Notes under the pieces: model-generated
Database searches by the model: none
What the model saw: the letters and a program-made list of their open reading frames with translations, nothing else
What the model was told of the DNA's origin: nothing
Origin: an uncultured Eubacteriales bacterium
GTDB taxonomy: Bacteria; Bacillota; Clostridia; Peptostreptococcales; Anaerovoracaceae
DNA length: 64,000 nt
Direction of reading: 5' to 3'
NCBI GenBank assembly: GCA_902776285.1
Contig: CACYPK010000011.1
Location: forward strand, 1 to 64,000
Translations under genes and position numbers: made by a program
In this document: positions 8,004 through 16,084 of the stretch, one piece after another
Layout of the letters: each line of letters begins with the position of its first letter
Position numbering within the stretch: the stretch's first letter is position 1

Positions 8004-8036
8004 TGTCACATTCGGGGGCGGCGCGGATTTATATAA
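8004..8036 (+). promoter_or_regulatory. ECF-type promoter copy 2
   Basis: TGTCACATT (8004-8012), a 12-base spacer, then GGATTTATATAA (8025-8036). It lies 44 bases before the ATG of the first secreted cargo gene, a suitable distance for its promoter. It matches copy 1 in both blocks. Confidence 0.62.
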
Positions 8037-8079
8037 ATAGAAAGGCAAATTCTGAAGAACATGAAAAGGAGAAGTAAAT

Positions 8080-8490
8080 ATGAGGAAAAGAATTGCCCTG
8101 TTGCTATCGATTGTAATGGTGTTGATGCTGAGTACAGTGGCTTTCGCCGCTGAGCAAGACACGGTTGTGACGGAAGAACCGATAGAAGAATATACGTCAG
8201 TGTTACGTGTAAGTGCGGAACTGTCAAAAGGTGGGGCTTGTAGCATTGGCGTTACAGAAAAAATAGATCTTGATTCTATAACGGGAACCTTAAAGCTTGT
8301 CAATAGCTCAGGAAAGATTATATCAACTAAAACCGGAACATTTACAAAACACGGATCCATTTTTACCTTAAACAAATCGTTTACGCTGCCTAATAGCGGG
8401 AGGTATAAAGTGAAATTTACGCTAAAGTCATACAAGGGAAGCAAATTTAAGGAAACTATTACTGGCAAAACAAACACAGTGTCGAAATAG
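8080..8490 (+). CDS. Secreted hypothetical protein, first gene of the sigma-controlled cargo
   Basis: The 136-residue protein starts with a clear signal peptide (MRKRIALLLSIVMVLMLSTV, cleavage expected after AFA at residue 23). The mature part of about 113 residues is rich in Thr, Ser and Lys and looks like a small all-beta domain (for example GTLKLVNSSGKIISTKTGTF). I do not recognise a family. The start ATG has AAAGGAGAAG upstream. Its signal peptide is nearly the same as that of the next gene, and a short remnant of a paralogue of its C-terminus (KETxxGKTNTVxK) follows the next gene, so this locus has expanded by duplication. It is the first gene after the two ECF-type promoters. Confidence 0.72.
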   Translation: MRKRIALLLSIVMVLMLSTVAFAAEQDTVVTEEPIEEYTSVLRVSAELSKGGACSIGVTEKIDLDSITGTLKLVNSSGKIISTKTGTFTKHGSIFTLNKSFTLPNSGRYKVKFTLKSYKGSKFKETITGKTNTVSK

Positions 8491-8502
8491 GAGAATAGAA
8501 GT

Positions 8503-9267
8503 ATGAGAAAAAGAATTATCTTATTATTATCACTTGTAATGGTATGTATGGTTAACTCTGCATCTTTTGCTGTGACAGAGGATGCTCTGTCAACAAACAA
8601 CCCTGATGATGCGATAATAAATGTTAGACAGCAGATAGTGGAATTATCTAATTGCAAAGGAGCGCATTCGTTTAGCGATCGGGAGGAAATTAATTTAATA
8701 GCTGAAAAGTATGCGTTAGGAGATCCAGCAGACATAGATGAGATAATATATGTACCTTTCAATGAGGCAAAAGGTTTAGCTGCCTCTGATGAAAATATCA
8801 CTTCGTCAGAAAGTGAGAAGGGAAATGGCAGGAGGAATGCATCTGCGTCAACAACGTATTATGTTAAGAAGAATGGAAGTAGCGAGGAAAGAGGGGGATT
8901 AATAAGATCATCAACGTATCGCTATCCAGGAGGCACAATGACAATTACTGAATCAGTTTCAAGAGGGTGGTCATTTACTGAATCAGCAGGAATATCTGTG
9001 TCAGATGATATTGTAAAGGCAAAAATAAGTGCGGCATATAATATTTCTTTTTCAAAAAAGGATACTGTCTCTGACTCACAGGATATTAAGGTTAAGGCAT
9101 ATCATAAAAGAAATGTAAAGGCATATGTCAATAAGAGAATATATAAGGGAGAATTGTGGAAAAAATATCTCAGGAAAGGCGATTGGGTCAACACAAAATG
9201 TGGAAACACTAAAGTGACTAGAGGTGTAGGAGTAATCTTTGTTGTAGGGAAAAACGTAAAACTGTAA
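8503..9267 (+). CDS. Secreted hypothetical protein with beta-rich core (possible toxin or bacteriocin)
   Basis: The 254-residue protein has a signal peptide ending about residue 23 (ASFA), a low-homology acidic region, then a Ser/Thr-rich alternating core from about residue 135. The core includes GGTMTITESVSRGWSFTESA, KAKISAAYNISFSKKDTV and DIKVKAYHKRNVKAYV. Alternating polar/hydrophobic strands of this kind occur in secreted beta-pore-forming proteins and in some large bacteriocins, but there is no motif that proves it, so the function is open. It starts 12 bases after the previous gene's stop and shares that gene's leader peptide almost exactly. It belongs to the sigma-controlled secreted operon. 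Confidence 0.65.
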   Translation: MRKRIILLLSLVMVCMVNSASFAVTEDALSTNNPDDAIINVRQQIVELSNCKGAHSFSDREEINLIAEKYALGDPADIDEIIYVPFNEAKGLAASDENITSSESEKGNGRRNASASTTYYVKKNGSSEERGGLIRSSTYRYPGGTMTITESVSRGWSFTESAGISVSDDIVKAKISAAYNISFSKKDTVSDSQDIKVKAYHKRNVKAYVNKRIYKGELWKKYLRKGDWVNTKCGNTKVTRGVGVIFVVGKNVKL

Positions 9268-9307
9268 GGAAACTGTTCCAGGAAAGACAAATACAGTAAC
9301 AAAATAG
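9266..9307 (+). pseudogene. C-terminal remnant of a paralogue of the 8080 gene
   Basis: Overlapping the stop codon of the preceding gene, in another frame, are 13 codons plus a stop reading KETVPGKTNTVTK. The gene at 8080 ends KETITGKTNTVSK. Ten of thirteen residues agree and the DNA is equally similar, so this is the tail of a lost copy of that gene. Confidence 0.7.
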
Positions 9308-9320
9308 GAGGGGAATTACT

Positions 9321-10340
9321 ATGATAGCATTTAGAAGAAAACTATTTATAACAGTTGTAATGATAACAATGGTATTTGGCCTTTTTTCAAATTCTTTTGC
9401 GTTTGCTGATGCGGATAATCTGATGGAGGGGGATAGTATAGATACAATTGAGGTAAATCGAGTTTCGGATGCAGAGGAATTGCTGGAAAAATACTTTGAG
9501 GAGATCGGTTACAATATCGAAATTGGTACTCCTGAATATGTCGAGTATTTAACCGATCTCCTTATTTTTGAAGAAGATGAAGACCTGAAGAAATTGAGCC
9601 AATACGAAAATATCAAAATATATGCCAGTGAGTATTTGACCAGCTTGAATGATAGCGGCTTATCCGAGATAAAAGGAAACAAAGTCCTGCTTAATGAAAG
9701 AGAAGAGTGCAAATCGATCGCAGCTATTAAGAAAGAAGCAGCTGAGGAAGCTATATTAGAGGATGTAGAAAGCAATGTCTTAGGGATGCTGCCAGATATA
9801 AAGGCTAAAGCAGCGAAAGGTTATAGTGCATCAGATGCGGTAAAATACGCAAGAACCTGGGCCAGATGGAGAAATCCGTTATATAATACACATCGCTATG
9901 ATTGCACCAATTTTGTATCACAATGTGTAAAGGCCGGAGGTAAATCGATGACAAAGCCTTCGCCAATACCTGCGGGCTTGAATGAGACGTCTAAATATTG
10001 GTATAGTGTAAGATATTTGGATGGAGCTGGCAACGCGAACGAGCCCCGTTACAAATGGAGAGAAAGTTCCTCTTTCACGGTAGTAGGTGATTTTTATTCT
10101 TATTGGAAGTCCAAGGGGATTACCACCAAGTCATACTCATCCAAGACAAAACTTCAAAACGGAGCCAAAATTGGAGAAGTGGTTCAGCTAAAAAATGGCG
10201 ACGGGAAGTGGTTCCACTCAATTATTATTACAGGTGGCAATAAAGGAGACAGGACTTATTGTGGGCATTCCTCCAACAGAAAAGATTACCCTGTCAAAAA
10301 AATCAGTGATGCCGTCTCATACCGCGGATTGAAATTTTAA
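9321..10340 (+). CDS. Secreted protein with putative amidase domain (Amidase_6-like)
   Basis: The 339-residue protein has a signal peptide (cleavage near residue 29, FAFA), an acidic helical prodomain-like region (about 40-165) and a C-terminal putative amidase domain of the Amidase_6 type. The domain starts with AVKYARTWARWRNPLYNTHRYDCTNFVSQC; C195 is the likely nucleophile, and WFHS (H299) and YCGHSSN (H316) supply histidines. Such domains are papain-like and are thought to act on peptidoglycan or peptides. A strong site AGGAGGGG precedes the ATG. It is the only cargo protein with a recognisable catalytic fold, so it may process or attack targets outside the cell, or mature the other secreted products. 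Confidence 0.78.
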   Translation: MIAFRRKLFITVVMITMVFGLFSNSFAFADADNLMEGDSIDTIEVNRVSDAEELLEKYFEEIGYNIEIGTPEYVEYLTDLLIFEEDEDLKKLSQYENIKIYASEYLTSLNDSGLSEIKGNKVLLNEREECKSIAAIKKEAAEEAILEDVESNVLGMLPDIKAKAAKGYSASDAVKYARTWARWRNPLYNTHRYDCTNFVSQCVKAGGKSMTKPSPIPAGLNETSKYWYSVRYLDGAGNANEPRYKWRESSSFTVVGDFYSYWKSKGITTKSYSSKTKLQNGAKIGEVVQLKNGDGKWFHSIIITGGNKGDRTYCGHSSNRKDYPVKKISDAVSYRGLKF

Positions 10341-10367
10341 AGTCAAAAAACAGGAGACCAGGCAATA

Positions 10368-10643
10368 ATGAAGAAAAAAATTATTAAGATAGTTGCGATT
10401 CTTATTATTGGGGGGATCCTTTGTACAACTGACTTGTCTCTTCGCACAGCCGTATTTTTCGTATCTCCACACAGCGCAGCAACGATGGAATATGAACACT
10501 ATAAGACAGAATCAAAATGGTGCGAATTATATAAGATTACAAAAAACCCCCCCTATGAGGATGAAACCGACGGAGACCTTGTTATATGGGCCGTTTACAG
10601 GATAGGCCCGTTACACTATTCTAAGTACTTTGGATGGGAGTGA
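10368..10643 (+). CDS. Small secreted or membrane-anchored protein (91 aa)
   Basis: The protein opens with MKKKIIKIVAILIIGGILC, a signal peptide or anchor, followed by a short exported domain of about 65 residues ending GPLHYSKYFGWE. I do not recognise it. An in-frame ATG with AGGAGACC upstream starts 27 bases after the amidase gene, and a strong terminator follows about 100 bases later, so it is the last gene of the cargo operon. A small membrane protein at the end of such an operon may be an immunity or accessory protein, but nothing in the sequence demonstrates that. An overlapping open frame of 70 codons is a shadow. Confidence 0.6.
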   Translation: MKKKIIKIVAILIIGGILCTTDLSLRTAVFFVSPHSAATMEYEHYKTESKWCELYKITKNPPYEDETDGDLVIWAVYRIGPLHYSKYFGWE

Positions 10644-10741
10644 TTTGCTATTACATGAAGTGCAGTAGTCTACTGGCAAATCGCAGTAAAAAGGAAATAA
10701 TGCTGAAAAAGTGGCATGTATTGCCACTTCTAAACTCAACG

Positions 10742-10763
10742 AAAAACGGCCTCGGCCGTTTTT
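10742..10763 (+). terminator. Terminator of the cargo operon
   Basis: AAAAACGGCC (10742-10751) and GGCCGTTTTT (10754-10763) form a strong hairpin ending in a T-run, 99 bases after the last cargo gene. Confidence 0.85.
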
Positions 10764-11040
10764 TATGTTACCTTATTCATCTGTACTCTTACGGCGAATC
10801 CGCCGCGATAGAAGTAAAAGTTCGAATAGGTCAGTTGTGGTGTCGTGATTCGAACACGCGGCACACGGTTTAGGAAACCGTTGCTCTATCCCCTGAGCTA
10901 CAGAGACAAAGGGAGGGGTGCGCTTATGCGGGAAAGCAATTCTTTCCTGCGCGCTTTGGTATGATAACACAGTTTCGCGGAGATATCAAGTTGCGCAAAA
11001 AAAACAGTCCTGAAGAGATACGGCGAATTGCTTCACAATC
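10764..11040. other. Junction between mobile element and core chromosome
   Basis: Apart from the damaged tRNA-Arg this interval has no gene. The base composition changes across it from the A+T-richer element to the G+C-rich core. The right end of the element should lie here, most likely between the terminator at 10763 and the tRNA. No clear terminal repeat can be assigned without the left end. Confidence 0.5.
10838..10907 (-). tRNA. tRNA-Arg(CCT), apparently defective (six bases missing from T-stem/acceptor)
   Basis: Read on the minus strand it has a 5' acceptor GTCTCTG, TA, a D-arm GCTC...GAGC and a perfect anticodon stem ACGGT/ACCGT around loop TTCCTAA (anticodon CCT). The T-arm is GCGTG-TTCGAAT-CAC and the 3' end is GACACCA. 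The last seven bases match what is expected for acceptor positions 70-72, the discriminator A and CCA, but positions 64-69 are absent, so the T-stem and acceptor cannot form fully. The gene is 70 nt instead of 76. It lies at the element/chromosome boundary. It is probably non-functional unless the sequence is in error. Confidence 0.75.
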
Positions 11041-11069
11041 TTGATAAGGGCGTAAGCGAGGAGTAAAAT
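11041..11069 (+). promoter_or_regulatory. Promoter of the alr operon
   Basis: TTGATA (11041-11046) and TAAAAT (11064-11069) with a 17-base spacer, 75 bases before the alr start codon. Confidence 0.6.
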
Positions 11070-11143
11070 TATTATGTATGTGAAGGCACAATTATAAGCC
11101 CGAGCGGAAACTTATACGGGACGTGAATATAAGGAGATGTGTT

Positions 11144-12313
11144 ATGTATAAGGAGACATTAAGACAGGTCTGGGCCGAGATCGATATGTCGGCTTTTGAC
11201 CACAATGTAAAACAGATCGCAGCTCAGATGGGGTGCCCTAAGATGATTGGCGTTATCAAGGCCAACGCTTACGGACACGGCGCCACAGAGTGCGCTAAGG
11301 TCCTCAAGTACAACGGCGTAGACAATTTTGCCGTAGCGACTCTTGAGGAAGCTATCAATCTCCGCGAGGACGGGATCGATGGCAACATCGTTATACTCGG
11401 TCTGACACCGAAAGAATGCGTTGACACCGTGATCGAGTACGACCTGATCCCGGGAGTCATGCACTATGACTATGTCAAGGCGCTTAGCGATGAGGTAGTG
11501 GCTGAGGGCGCTAAACCGGTGAGAGTTCTTTTCGGACTTGATACCGGAATGGGCAGGATCGGCTTCAGAGTATTCACTGAGGCGGAACGCGAATACGCGG
11601 CAGAGCAGTATAAGAAGTTCGCTGAGCTTCCGGGCATAGAGATCGCGGGTGTGATCACTCACTTCTCGACGGCTGATGAGGAGCAGAGAGAGTATACGGG
11701 CATGCAGATCGCCAACTACAAGGCGTTCATCGAAAAGATCAACGCGATGGGTTACTTCCCTAAGAAGATCTGCGCTAACTCGGCTTCGATCATGGTATAT
11801 CCTGAGATCCACTTCGACGCGTGCCGTCCGGGAATCATTCTTTACGGACTCGCTCCGAGCGGATATCTTAAGGGCAAGGTCCTCGACCTTAAGCCTGTAA
11901 TGACGGTAAAGGCAGAGATCGTGAACCTCAAGACAGTCCCGGCGGGAACTTCGGTCAGCTACGGCCGCAAGTTCACATCGACAGCAGAAGAGACAAAGAT
12001 CGCTACGATCGGTCTCGGATACGCGGACGGCTACAGCAGACTCAACAGCGGCAAGATCAACGTGCTGGTGGGCGGCAAGAAGTGCCCGGTAGTCGGAAAC
12101 ATCTGCATGGATCAGTGCATGGTAGACGTGAGCGCGGTGCCTGACGTTAAGTTGGGCGATGAGGTAGTCATCCTCGGTAAGCAGGGCGACGAGGAGATCA
12201 GCGCGGACGATCTGGCGGCGATCAACGGAACGATCAACTACGAGATCACATGCTGCTTCGACCTGAGGATCCCGAAGGTCTATGTAAACTATCCGAAGGG
12301 AATGTGCGAATAA
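11144..12313 (+). CDS. alr: Alanine racemase
   Basis: The 389-residue enzyme interconverts L- and D-alanine with pyridoxal phosphate and supplies D-Ala for peptidoglycan. The PLP-binding motif VIKANAYGHG is at about residues 38-47 (lysine K39). The second catalytic segment SVSYGRKF and the conserved ICMDQCMVDV block are present near the C-terminus. The ATG at 11144 is preferred over an in-frame ATG at 11123 because AAGGAG lies between them at a proper distance. Length matches the family. It heads a group of co-directional genes (PAP2 phosphatase, ung) with short gaps; alr is preceded by its own promoter. Confidence 0.97.
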   Translation: MYKETLRQVWAEIDMSAFDHNVKQIAAQMGCPKMIGVIKANAYGHGATECAKVLKYNGVDNFAVATLEEAINLREDGIDGNIVILGLTPKECVDTVIEYDLIPGVMHYDYVKALSDEVVAEGAKPVRVLFGLDTGMGRIGFRVFTEAEREYAAEQYKKFAELPGIEIAGVITHFSTADEEQREYTGMQIANYKAFIEKINAMGYFPKKICANSASIMVYPEIHFDACRPGIILYGLAPSGYLKGKVLDLKPVMTVKAEIVNLKTVPAGTSVSYGRKFTSTAEETKIATIGLGYADGYSRLNSGKINVLVGGKKCPVVGNICMDQCMVDVSAVPDVKLGDEVVILGKQGDEEISADDLAAINGTINYEITCCFDLRIPKVYVNYPKGMCE

Positions 12314-12322
12314 TACTGAGTA

Positions 12323-12967
12323 ATGGACCAATTTACACAGTTTGACGGTAACCTGCTGATCGGCATCCAGCAAGCGCTGAATGCCGATTGGCTTACTCCG
12401 GTAATGAAATTCTTCTCGTTGCTGGCAGAAGACGGCATCTTTCTGATTCTCGTATGCCTGGTGATGATGATCTTCAGACGCACCAGGAGAGCCGGAATAA
12501 TATGCACGCTGGCGCTGGCGTTTACATTCGTTTGCTGCAACCTGATCCTGAAGCCTCTGGTTGACCGGGACAGACCATGGGAGGTTTTCAACATGGTCAA
12601 TGTGATGCTGCCTGCTTTAGGAGACGGCTCATTTCCGAGCGGGCACTCCGCAAACTCGATGGCGACGGCCTGGGCGCTGTTTATGGCGTCACGGCCGGTA
12701 CGGACGGATAAAGGCAGAAGTTACGATGAAGTCAGCTGCCTCGGCTGGGACGGAGAAGGTGTTTCGCCAAAGGTAACTCACCGGATATCCGTGATCGCGG
12801 TCGCTGTGGCTGTATTGGTAGGAGTCTCGAGGATATATCTGGGCATGCACTATCCGTCGGATGTCGTATGCGGGCTGCTTCTGGGAATATTGACATCGAC
12901 TGTCACTTACAAGGCGATACTCAGAGCGGAGGACAGCCGCGGGCTGATCGGAAGCCGGACGCAGTAA
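12323..12967 (+). CDS. PAP2-family membrane phosphatase
   Basis: The 214-residue integral membrane protein carries all three motifs of the type-2 phosphatidic acid phosphatase family: KPLVDRDRP at 77-85, PSGHS at 105-109 and SRIYLGMHYPSD at 169-180. Members dephosphorylate lipid phosphates such as undecaprenyl pyrophosphate or phosphatidylglycerol phosphate at the outer face of the membrane. It starts nine bases after alr, without a strong ribosome binding site, so it may depend on coupling. A role in recycling the undecaprenyl carrier fits its place beside alr but is inference. A hydrophilic insert lies between motifs 2 and 3 (about residues 126-152). Confidence 0.9.
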   Translation: MDQFTQFDGNLLIGIQQALNADWLTPVMKFFSLLAEDGIFLILVCLVMMIFRRTRRAGIICTLALAFTFVCCNLILKPLVDRDRPWEVFNMVNVMLPALGDGSFPSGHSANSMATAWALFMASRPVRTDKGRSYDEVSCLGWDGEGVSPKVTHRISVIAVAVAVLVGVSRIYLGMHYPSDVVCGLLLGILTSTVTYKAILRAEDSRGLIGSRTQ

Positions 12968-12988
12968 AACCGGGACGAATAAAGAGAT

Positions 12989-13711
12989 ATGAAAAAGATA
13001 ATTGGGAACAAATGGGACGAGCTGCTCGCTGACGAATGGCAAAAAGCGTATTATCAGGAGTTACGCTCGTTTCTTATTGAAGAATATAAGAACGGGACGG
13101 TATATCCGCCGGCGGCGGATATCTACAACGCGCTCAGGCTCACGGACTATGACGATGTCAAAGTGGTGATACTGGGGCAGGATCCGTATCACGAGCCGGG
13201 GCAGGCGCACGGACTCGCTTTCAGTGTGAAGGCGGGCGTCGCCGAGCCGCCGTCGCTTGTGAATATCTTCAGGGAACTTGAGGACGATCTTGGGATAAAG
13301 TACCGCAGGCCCGCGGAAGGAGGGATCCTTGATCCGTGGGCGAGGCAGGGCGTTCTGCTTCTGAATACCGTGCTCACCGTGCGAGCCCATCAGGCGGGTT
13401 CGCACAGGGGAAAAGGTTGGGAGCGGTTTACCGACAAGGTGATCGAACTATTGGCTTCGCGCGAGACTCCTATGGTGTTTATACTGTGGGGCGCAAGCGC
13501 GGGCGCCAAGAAGAACCTGATCATGGAAGCCGCCCGCGCGTCCGCCGAATCGGCGGACGGCCGGTTCCCGGCCCTGCGCCACCTCATCATCACCGCGCCG
13601 CACCCAAGCCCGCTTTCAGCTTACCGGGGCTTCTTTGGTGGCGCCTATTTCTCGCGCTGCAACTATTTCCTTGAGGATAACGGCATAGAGCCCGTGGACT
13701 GGTCGCTGTGA
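12989..13711 (+). CDS. ung: Uracil-DNA glycosylase (family 1)
   Basis: The 240-residue enzyme removes uracil from DNA to start base excision repair. The water-activating motif GQDPYHEPGQAHGLAFSV begins at residue 63 (catalytic D65), and the DNA-intercalation/catalytic segment HPSPLSAYRGFFG is near the C-terminus. The length is slightly above the usual 220-230. It follows the PAP2 gene by 21 bases and probably ends the operon. Confidence 0.97.
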   Translation: MKKIIGNKWDELLADEWQKAYYQELRSFLIEEYKNGTVYPPAADIYNALRLTDYDDVKVVILGQDPYHEPGQAHGLAFSVKAGVAEPPSLVNIFRELEDDLGIKYRRPAEGGILDPWARQGVLLLNTVLTVRAHQAGSHRGKGWERFTDKVIELLASRETPMVFILWGASAGAKKNLIMEAARASAESADGRFPALRHLIITAPHPSPLSAYRGFFGGAYFSRCNYFLEDNGIEPVDWSL

Positions 13712-13868
13712 TAAAGTCCTACGCAATCTCATTCAGTAGGTATATAATGGATATCGACTATTGGTTCCTGAGCGTTGACAATCTACTTTAGACCAGCAGG
13801 ACCGAAGTCATCATGAGGGGAATACAGATCACTTCGCATTTTTTCGGAAGGTGGGAAGGAGTTAAAGC

Positions 13869-15053
13869 TTGAATCTGATACTGACACTGAGATCGGAGAT
13901 AGTGTGCATGGTCACGCTGCTTATGCTGCTCTGGTATTCATCTGTACACGGATTCTATGACAGCGCCAAGAGATATACCATGCTCAACGTTCTGGCTATC
14001 GGGCATGTTCTCTTTGACATCATCACTGTAATCACCGTAAATAATCTGGATACGGTGCCGCCCCTGGTAAACAGGATCTGCCATGAAATTTTTTACATGT
14101 TTGCCATCCTGTTCTGCTACATACTGGTGTGCATCGTGCTGGACCTGACATACGGTATCGGGCAGAGCAAGAGGACTGTAATGATCAAAAGGATATTGGC
14201 GGTGATACCTGCTGTCTATCTGATCGCCATGTCTTTCCTGCCGATAGAATACGTACAAGGCAACGGCACTAACTACAGCTTCGGACCGTGTGTCTTTGCC
14301 GGTTATGCCTGCGCGATGGTGCTCTTCCTCATCAGCGTGATCCTCGTGATAGTAAACATGAAAAAAATGTCGGTCCATGACCGCACCGCACTGATCCCGG
14401 CGCACGTCATTATGATGATAGCCATGCTGTTACAGATTAGAACTCCGGAGCTTCTCTTTACCGGAGCCGACATCACGCTTGTCACGGCGGCTGTGTTCAT
14501 CGGCGTGGTAGACCCGGTAGGGAAGTTCAAACATAAGGCATACTTCGACCAGATGACCGGCCTTCGCAACCATAACTGCTATGATGACGATCTGGAACGC
14601 TTCCGCAAGGACGCGGCAAAGGACGCGGAACGCAGCCTGATATATGTCGCCTGCGACATAAACGGCTTAAAGCAGATCAACGATGAGTACGGACACGCGG
14701 CAGGCGACGACTACATACGCCACGCAGCCCGTTCACTGAGGGAAGCGCTCACCGGCGCCCAAGCCATCTACAGGACAGGCGGTGACGAGTTCTGCGCCAT
14801 CTACATTGACCGGACAGCCGGGCAGGTGAGAGCCGAGATAGCCAGGCTGCGTGAGATATTCGGAAGCAGTATGGCGGATGCCGGCATCAAAACGGTAACG
14901 GACAGGCCGTTCAGCATCTCAATAGGATACGTCTCCGCGCTGAATGGTGAGGACATAGCCGAGACGGCGGCGCGCGCGGACTCGATGATGATGGAAGAGA
15001 AGCGCAAGTACTACCAGATGAGCGGCATCGACAGAAGACGCAGCCCGCGCTGA
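13869..15053 (+). CDS. Membrane-bound diguanylate cyclase (GGDEF)
   Basis: The 394-residue protein has six or more transmembrane helices over residues 8-215 and a cytoplasmic GGDEF domain from about 222 to 385. The domain contains DQMTGLRNHNCY, DINGLKQINDEYGHAAGDD and the active-site GGDEF at 304-308. The inhibitory RxxD site expected just before it is absent (TGAQ occupies that place), so product inhibition is unlikely. It would make cyclic di-GMP in response to a signal sensed in the membrane part. The start is TTG at 13869, seven bases after GGAAGGAG. No c-di-GMP riboswitch or EAL/HD-GYP gene is in the window. Confidence 0.93.
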   Translation: MNLILTLRSEIVCMVTLLMLLWYSSVHGFYDSAKRYTMLNVLAIGHVLFDIITVITVNNLDTVPPLVNRICHEIFYMFAILFCYILVCIVLDLTYGIGQSKRTVMIKRILAVIPAVYLIAMSFLPIEYVQGNGTNYSFGPCVFAGYACAMVLFLISVILVIVNMKKMSVHDRTALIPAHVIMMIAMLLQIRTPELLFTGADITLVTAAVFIGVVDPVGKFKHKAYFDQMTGLRNHNCYDDDLERFRKDAAKDAERSLIYVACDINGLKQINDEYGHAAGDDYIRHAARSLREALTGAQAIYRTGGDEFCAIYIDRTAGQVRAEIARLREIFGSSMADAGIKTVTDRPFSISIGYVSALNGEDIAETAARADSMMMEEKRKYYQMSGIDRRRSPR

Positions 15054-15157
15054 CAAGGCCCGCGCGGTTGATTATCCGCGGCATTTTTGCTAATATATGC
15101 GGGTATGCGGACACGGTTCCGCGAATAAAAAGCAAAACGAAAAGAGGAAAAACGATA

Positions 15158-16069
15158 ATGAAAAACGGCGAAAAAAAATACAGGCGGAATGGCGTTGCGA
15201 TAGGATGTTATGTTATTTCGGCCCTTATGCTCGCTTACGCATTCTATCAGGTCGGGACAACGGTAGGCACCATCAATCAGTACTACTCGCAGACAGATTT
15301 CGGTCCTACGGCAATCGAGTATGTCGTCTACTGCCTGCAGGCGGCGATCCAGCCGCTCCTGTATGCTCTGATATTATTCATGCTGGCATACATCCTTGAC
15401 GCTGTAAGAAAGAATAACCCGGCTAATTACCTCACCGACGAGGAGATCCTTGATGCCGCTGAGGCCAGAAAGCAGAAAAGAGAAGCCAGGAAGCTCGCCA
15501 GGGGTGAAAACGCGGCGGCTAAGGCCGGACTCGTAACGACAGACGAAAATTCGGTAGAGGCTGATTTTGCCAAGAGCCTCGATGCGGAGCTCAAGGCTGA
15601 CGAGAAGAAGACTTCCGGCCAGAGATCCCGCAGCAACAACTATAACAAGTCCAACGCCGGCAGACAGGGCGGCAATTCCGGCTCTAACAGAAAGAAGACT
15701 GAAGGCTCCGGCAGCAAGAGCGCGAACAGCGGCAGCAACAGCAGCAAGAGCGGCGGAAACAGCAGCAATTCCGGCAGCAAGAGCGGCGGAAACAACAGCA
15801 GCAGGAACGCAAACGCTCCAAAGAGCAATAACAGCGCTAACAATGCAAAGAGCGGCAGCAACAGCAGCAAGAGCGGAAACAGCAATCAGCAAAGAAACAG
15901 CAGCGGAAGCAGCCGCAGAAAGCCTGCCTCTGATAAGCCTAAGACTGAGTCTAAGACCGAGCCTAAGGTTGAAGAGAAGAAGGTCGATATAAAGGTCGAA
16001 ACAAAGGCCGAGACAAAACCTGAAAACATATTCGACGTAATGATCGCCGGACCTGATAAGAATGAATAA
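15158..16069 (+). CDS. Membrane protein with Ser/Asn/Gly/Lys-rich low-complexity tail
   Basis: The start is the ATG at 15158, preceded by AAAGAGG; the open frame extends further upstream without a binding site. The product of 303 residues has two transmembrane helices (about 15-35 and 60-83) and a charged linker. A long low-complexity tail of repeated SGSNSSKSGGN-type units runs from about residue 160 to 255. The last 50 residues are Lys/Glu-rich (ESKTEPKVEEKKVD) and end NIFDVMIAGPDKNE. I recognise no family. The disordered tail is likely cytoplasmic or extracellular spacer; composition gives no specific function. The underlying DNA is built of AGC/AAC triplets and will be slippage-prone. Confidence 0.75.
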   Translation: MKNGEKKYRRNGVAIGCYVISALMLAYAFYQVGTTVGTINQYYSQTDFGPTAIEYVVYCLQAAIQPLLYALILFMLAYILDAVRKNNPANYLTDEEILDAAEARKQKREARKLARGENAAAKAGLVTTDENSVEADFAKSLDAELKADEKKTSGQRSRSNNYNKSNAGRQGGNSGSNRKKTEGSGSKSANSGSNSSKSGGNSSNSGSKSGGNNSSRNANAPKSNNSANNAKSGSNSSKSGNSNQQRNSSGSSRRKPASDKPKTESKTEPKVEEKKVDIKVETKAETKPENIFDVMIAGPDKNE

Positions 16070-16084
16070 AATAAGAGCGTGGAT

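Noticed and set aside
10773..10970. A 65-codon minus-strand frame over the tRNA-Arg
   Set aside because: Its middle part is simply the translated tRNA sequence, a common false gene.
11159..12373. A 404-codon open frame antisense to alr
   Set aside because: The plus-strand gene is unmistakably alanine racemase. G+C-rich third positions leave the opposite strand open by chance.
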